Shown: positions 63,035-64,000 of the stretch, piece by piece
Layout: the number at the start of each line of letters is the position of its first letter
Numbering within the stretch: position 1 is the first letter of the stretch
Assembly (NCBI GenBank): GCA_037893225.1
Contig: JAZGUH010000555.1
Span: 868,001-932,000, forward strand
Length of the DNA stretch: 64,000 nucleotides
From: Hippasteria phrygiana
Lineage: Eukaryota > Echinodermata > Asteroidea > Valvatida > Goniasteridae
Direction of reading: 5' to 3'
The notes under the pieces: generated by a model
What the model was told of the DNA's origin: nothing
Database searches by the model: none
What the model saw: only the letters and a program-made list of their open reading frames with translations
Program-made: the position numbers and the translations under genes

Positions 63035-63484
63035 CCCGACAACCCCAAAGTGTCCTCTGCAGATTAGTTAGGGTCGCGACCCTATACACCACTGGTTGTT
63101 GTTCCCTAGCTGAGGTTTCCTGCCTGACATCTGCACAATGCGTCTCGTCAAAGATCACCTGTCCATTGGTCTAAAACTGTCATGATCTAGCAGTACATGT
63201 AGGGCACACCTGTGGTGTGGGAGGGGGGGGGGGGAGGGGAGAGTTGGATTCTTTGTTGTGAGAGACCATGGTAACGATGGACATCATGCCAACTCATGAG
63301 TTGGCCTTTTAATACTGTGAGACAGTGATGCTCATAACATAAGGATTGTCATGATCCTTACAGACAAATCCAGTAAGTCCTGCCTCTTCATGTATTGACC
63401 ATCACAGCTGCTACTACACATTAAAAAGCCCAACCAAAGTTAAGCATACATGTACATGTACATGTTATCCATTAAGACTGAAGA
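62721..63484. other. No gene; poly-C and poly-G tracts
   Basis: Poly-C at 63003-63032, a G run at 63223-63233 and an ACATGT run at 63449-63465. The reading frame at 62949-63158 is a homopolymer artefact. Confidence 0.5.
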
Positions 63485-63583
63485 CTTGGGACAATAGGGG
63501 ATTAGCGATAACGAACCTGAGCCCAAGTCCTTGGTAGAAGTCATGTACAAACCTTATATGGGCATGTTGAGAAAAAGTTAAAG
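63485..63583 (+). repeat. AAAGAGGGACAATAGG repeat, fragment, interrupted
   Basis: GGGACAATAGGGGATTAGCG through GAGAAAAAGTTAAAG matches 51276-51390 loosely and is cut by the next element. Confidence 0.55.
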
Positions 63584-64000
63584 CAGGGTTCCCGCCATTT
63601 CATGAAAACAAAATTACCTGATTTTTCTCTGAGTTTTTCCCTGATGAATTTTCAAAATTCCAGGATAATTATTTCGACCTATATCCAGATTGACACGTCT
63701 TCAGCGATTTTCACACTAAAAAGCCACCATAGCCAATCATGCAGTGGATACGCTGTTTGGCCATGAGACAAAATATAACAGACTGACCACTTTCTCTTTT
63801 GGGCCAATCAAATTCCCTGACTTTTCCCTGATTTCAGGCATTTTTCGCAAATTCCCTGACTTTCCCTGATTTCAGGCATTTTTCTCAAATTCACAGACTT
63901 TCCCTGATTTCAGGCATTTTTCTCAAATTCACAGACTTTTCCCTGATTTCAGGCATTTTTCTCAAATTCACAGACTTTTCCCTGATATCCGGCATTTTTC
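63584..64000 (+). mobile_element. hAT-like element, left part, running off the window
   Basis: It starts CAGGGTTCCCGCCATTTCAT after AAAGTTAAAG. CAGGGTTCCCGC is a common hAT tip. TTCCCTGAT phrases follow, and from about 63810 a 38/39-bp tandem array (unit GACTTTTCCCTGATTTCAGG plus CATTTTTCTCAAATTCACA) continues to the edge. Confidence 0.65.
63810..64000 (+). repeat. 39-bp tandem array at the window edge
   Basis: About five units of 38-39 bp with CTCAAATTCACAGACTTTTC repeated. The array is open at 64000. Confidence 0.9.

Overview
The window is animal nuclear DNA, almost all intronic or intergenic and packed with mobile elements. The only host gene I can identify is coatomer subunit zeta (COPZ1-like) on the + strand. 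Two conserved exons are visible (30723-30800 and 36357-36437), with clean splice sites and matching phase. Its 5' exons and its usual last exon are not seen. The repeat content (TACATGTA-rich low complexity, tRNA-derived SINEs, CR1/L2-like LINE tail, many hAT-, TTAA- and TA-flanked short elements) suggests a marine invertebrate, probably a deuterostome such as an echinoderm. That placement is inference from repeat style, not from a marker gene.

Layout. 1-9 kb: foldback pieces, two copies of a ~200-bp dispersed repeat, a foldback element with a 12-mer array (4084-4403), and a tRNA-containing retroelement (7544-7870). 9-16 kb: hAT-like elements (one with a perfect 8-bp target duplication inside another repeat) and TTAA-flanked MITEs, two of them sharing one TTAA. 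16-20 kb: a TIR element carrying a SAP-domain reading frame, a ~480-bp near-perfect palindrome, and a second palindrome interrupted by another element. 20-30 kb: more MITEs, a mariner relic with a recognisable transposase fragment, and a 990-bp TA-flanked element inside an AT-rich hAT-like repeat. 30-37.4 kb: the COPZ1 exons, with a LINE 3' end, a 1.58-kb TTAA element and a 12-mer foldback element in the intron between them. 37-48 kb: MITEs, a GTGTCGCC repeat rich in AGGTCA half-sites, and a hAT-like foldback element holding a retroelement with two 143-bp tRNA-bearing repeats. 47.9-48.9 kb: a TIR element carrying a broken RecQ-like helicase. 49-64 kb: an 11-mer minisatellite, further foldback elements, nested GC-rich TIR elements, and at the edge the start of an element with 39-bp tandem repeats.

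The repeats record layered insertions. TTAA MITEs, a TA element and foldback elements sit inside older repeats, and related copies elsewhere in the window show the empty sites. The strongest candidate for something undescribed is a set of hAT-like foldback elements (CAGTGATGTAGTCGAG ends, 8-bp target duplications) whose arms are short tandem repeats that differ from copy to copy. Next is the tRNA-module terminal-repeat element with 12- and 9-bp target duplications.

Limits: everything was read by eye. Element borders are good to a few bases where a target duplication is quoted and to tens of bases otherwise. Superfamily names rest on target-site length and terminal motifs unless a protein is named.
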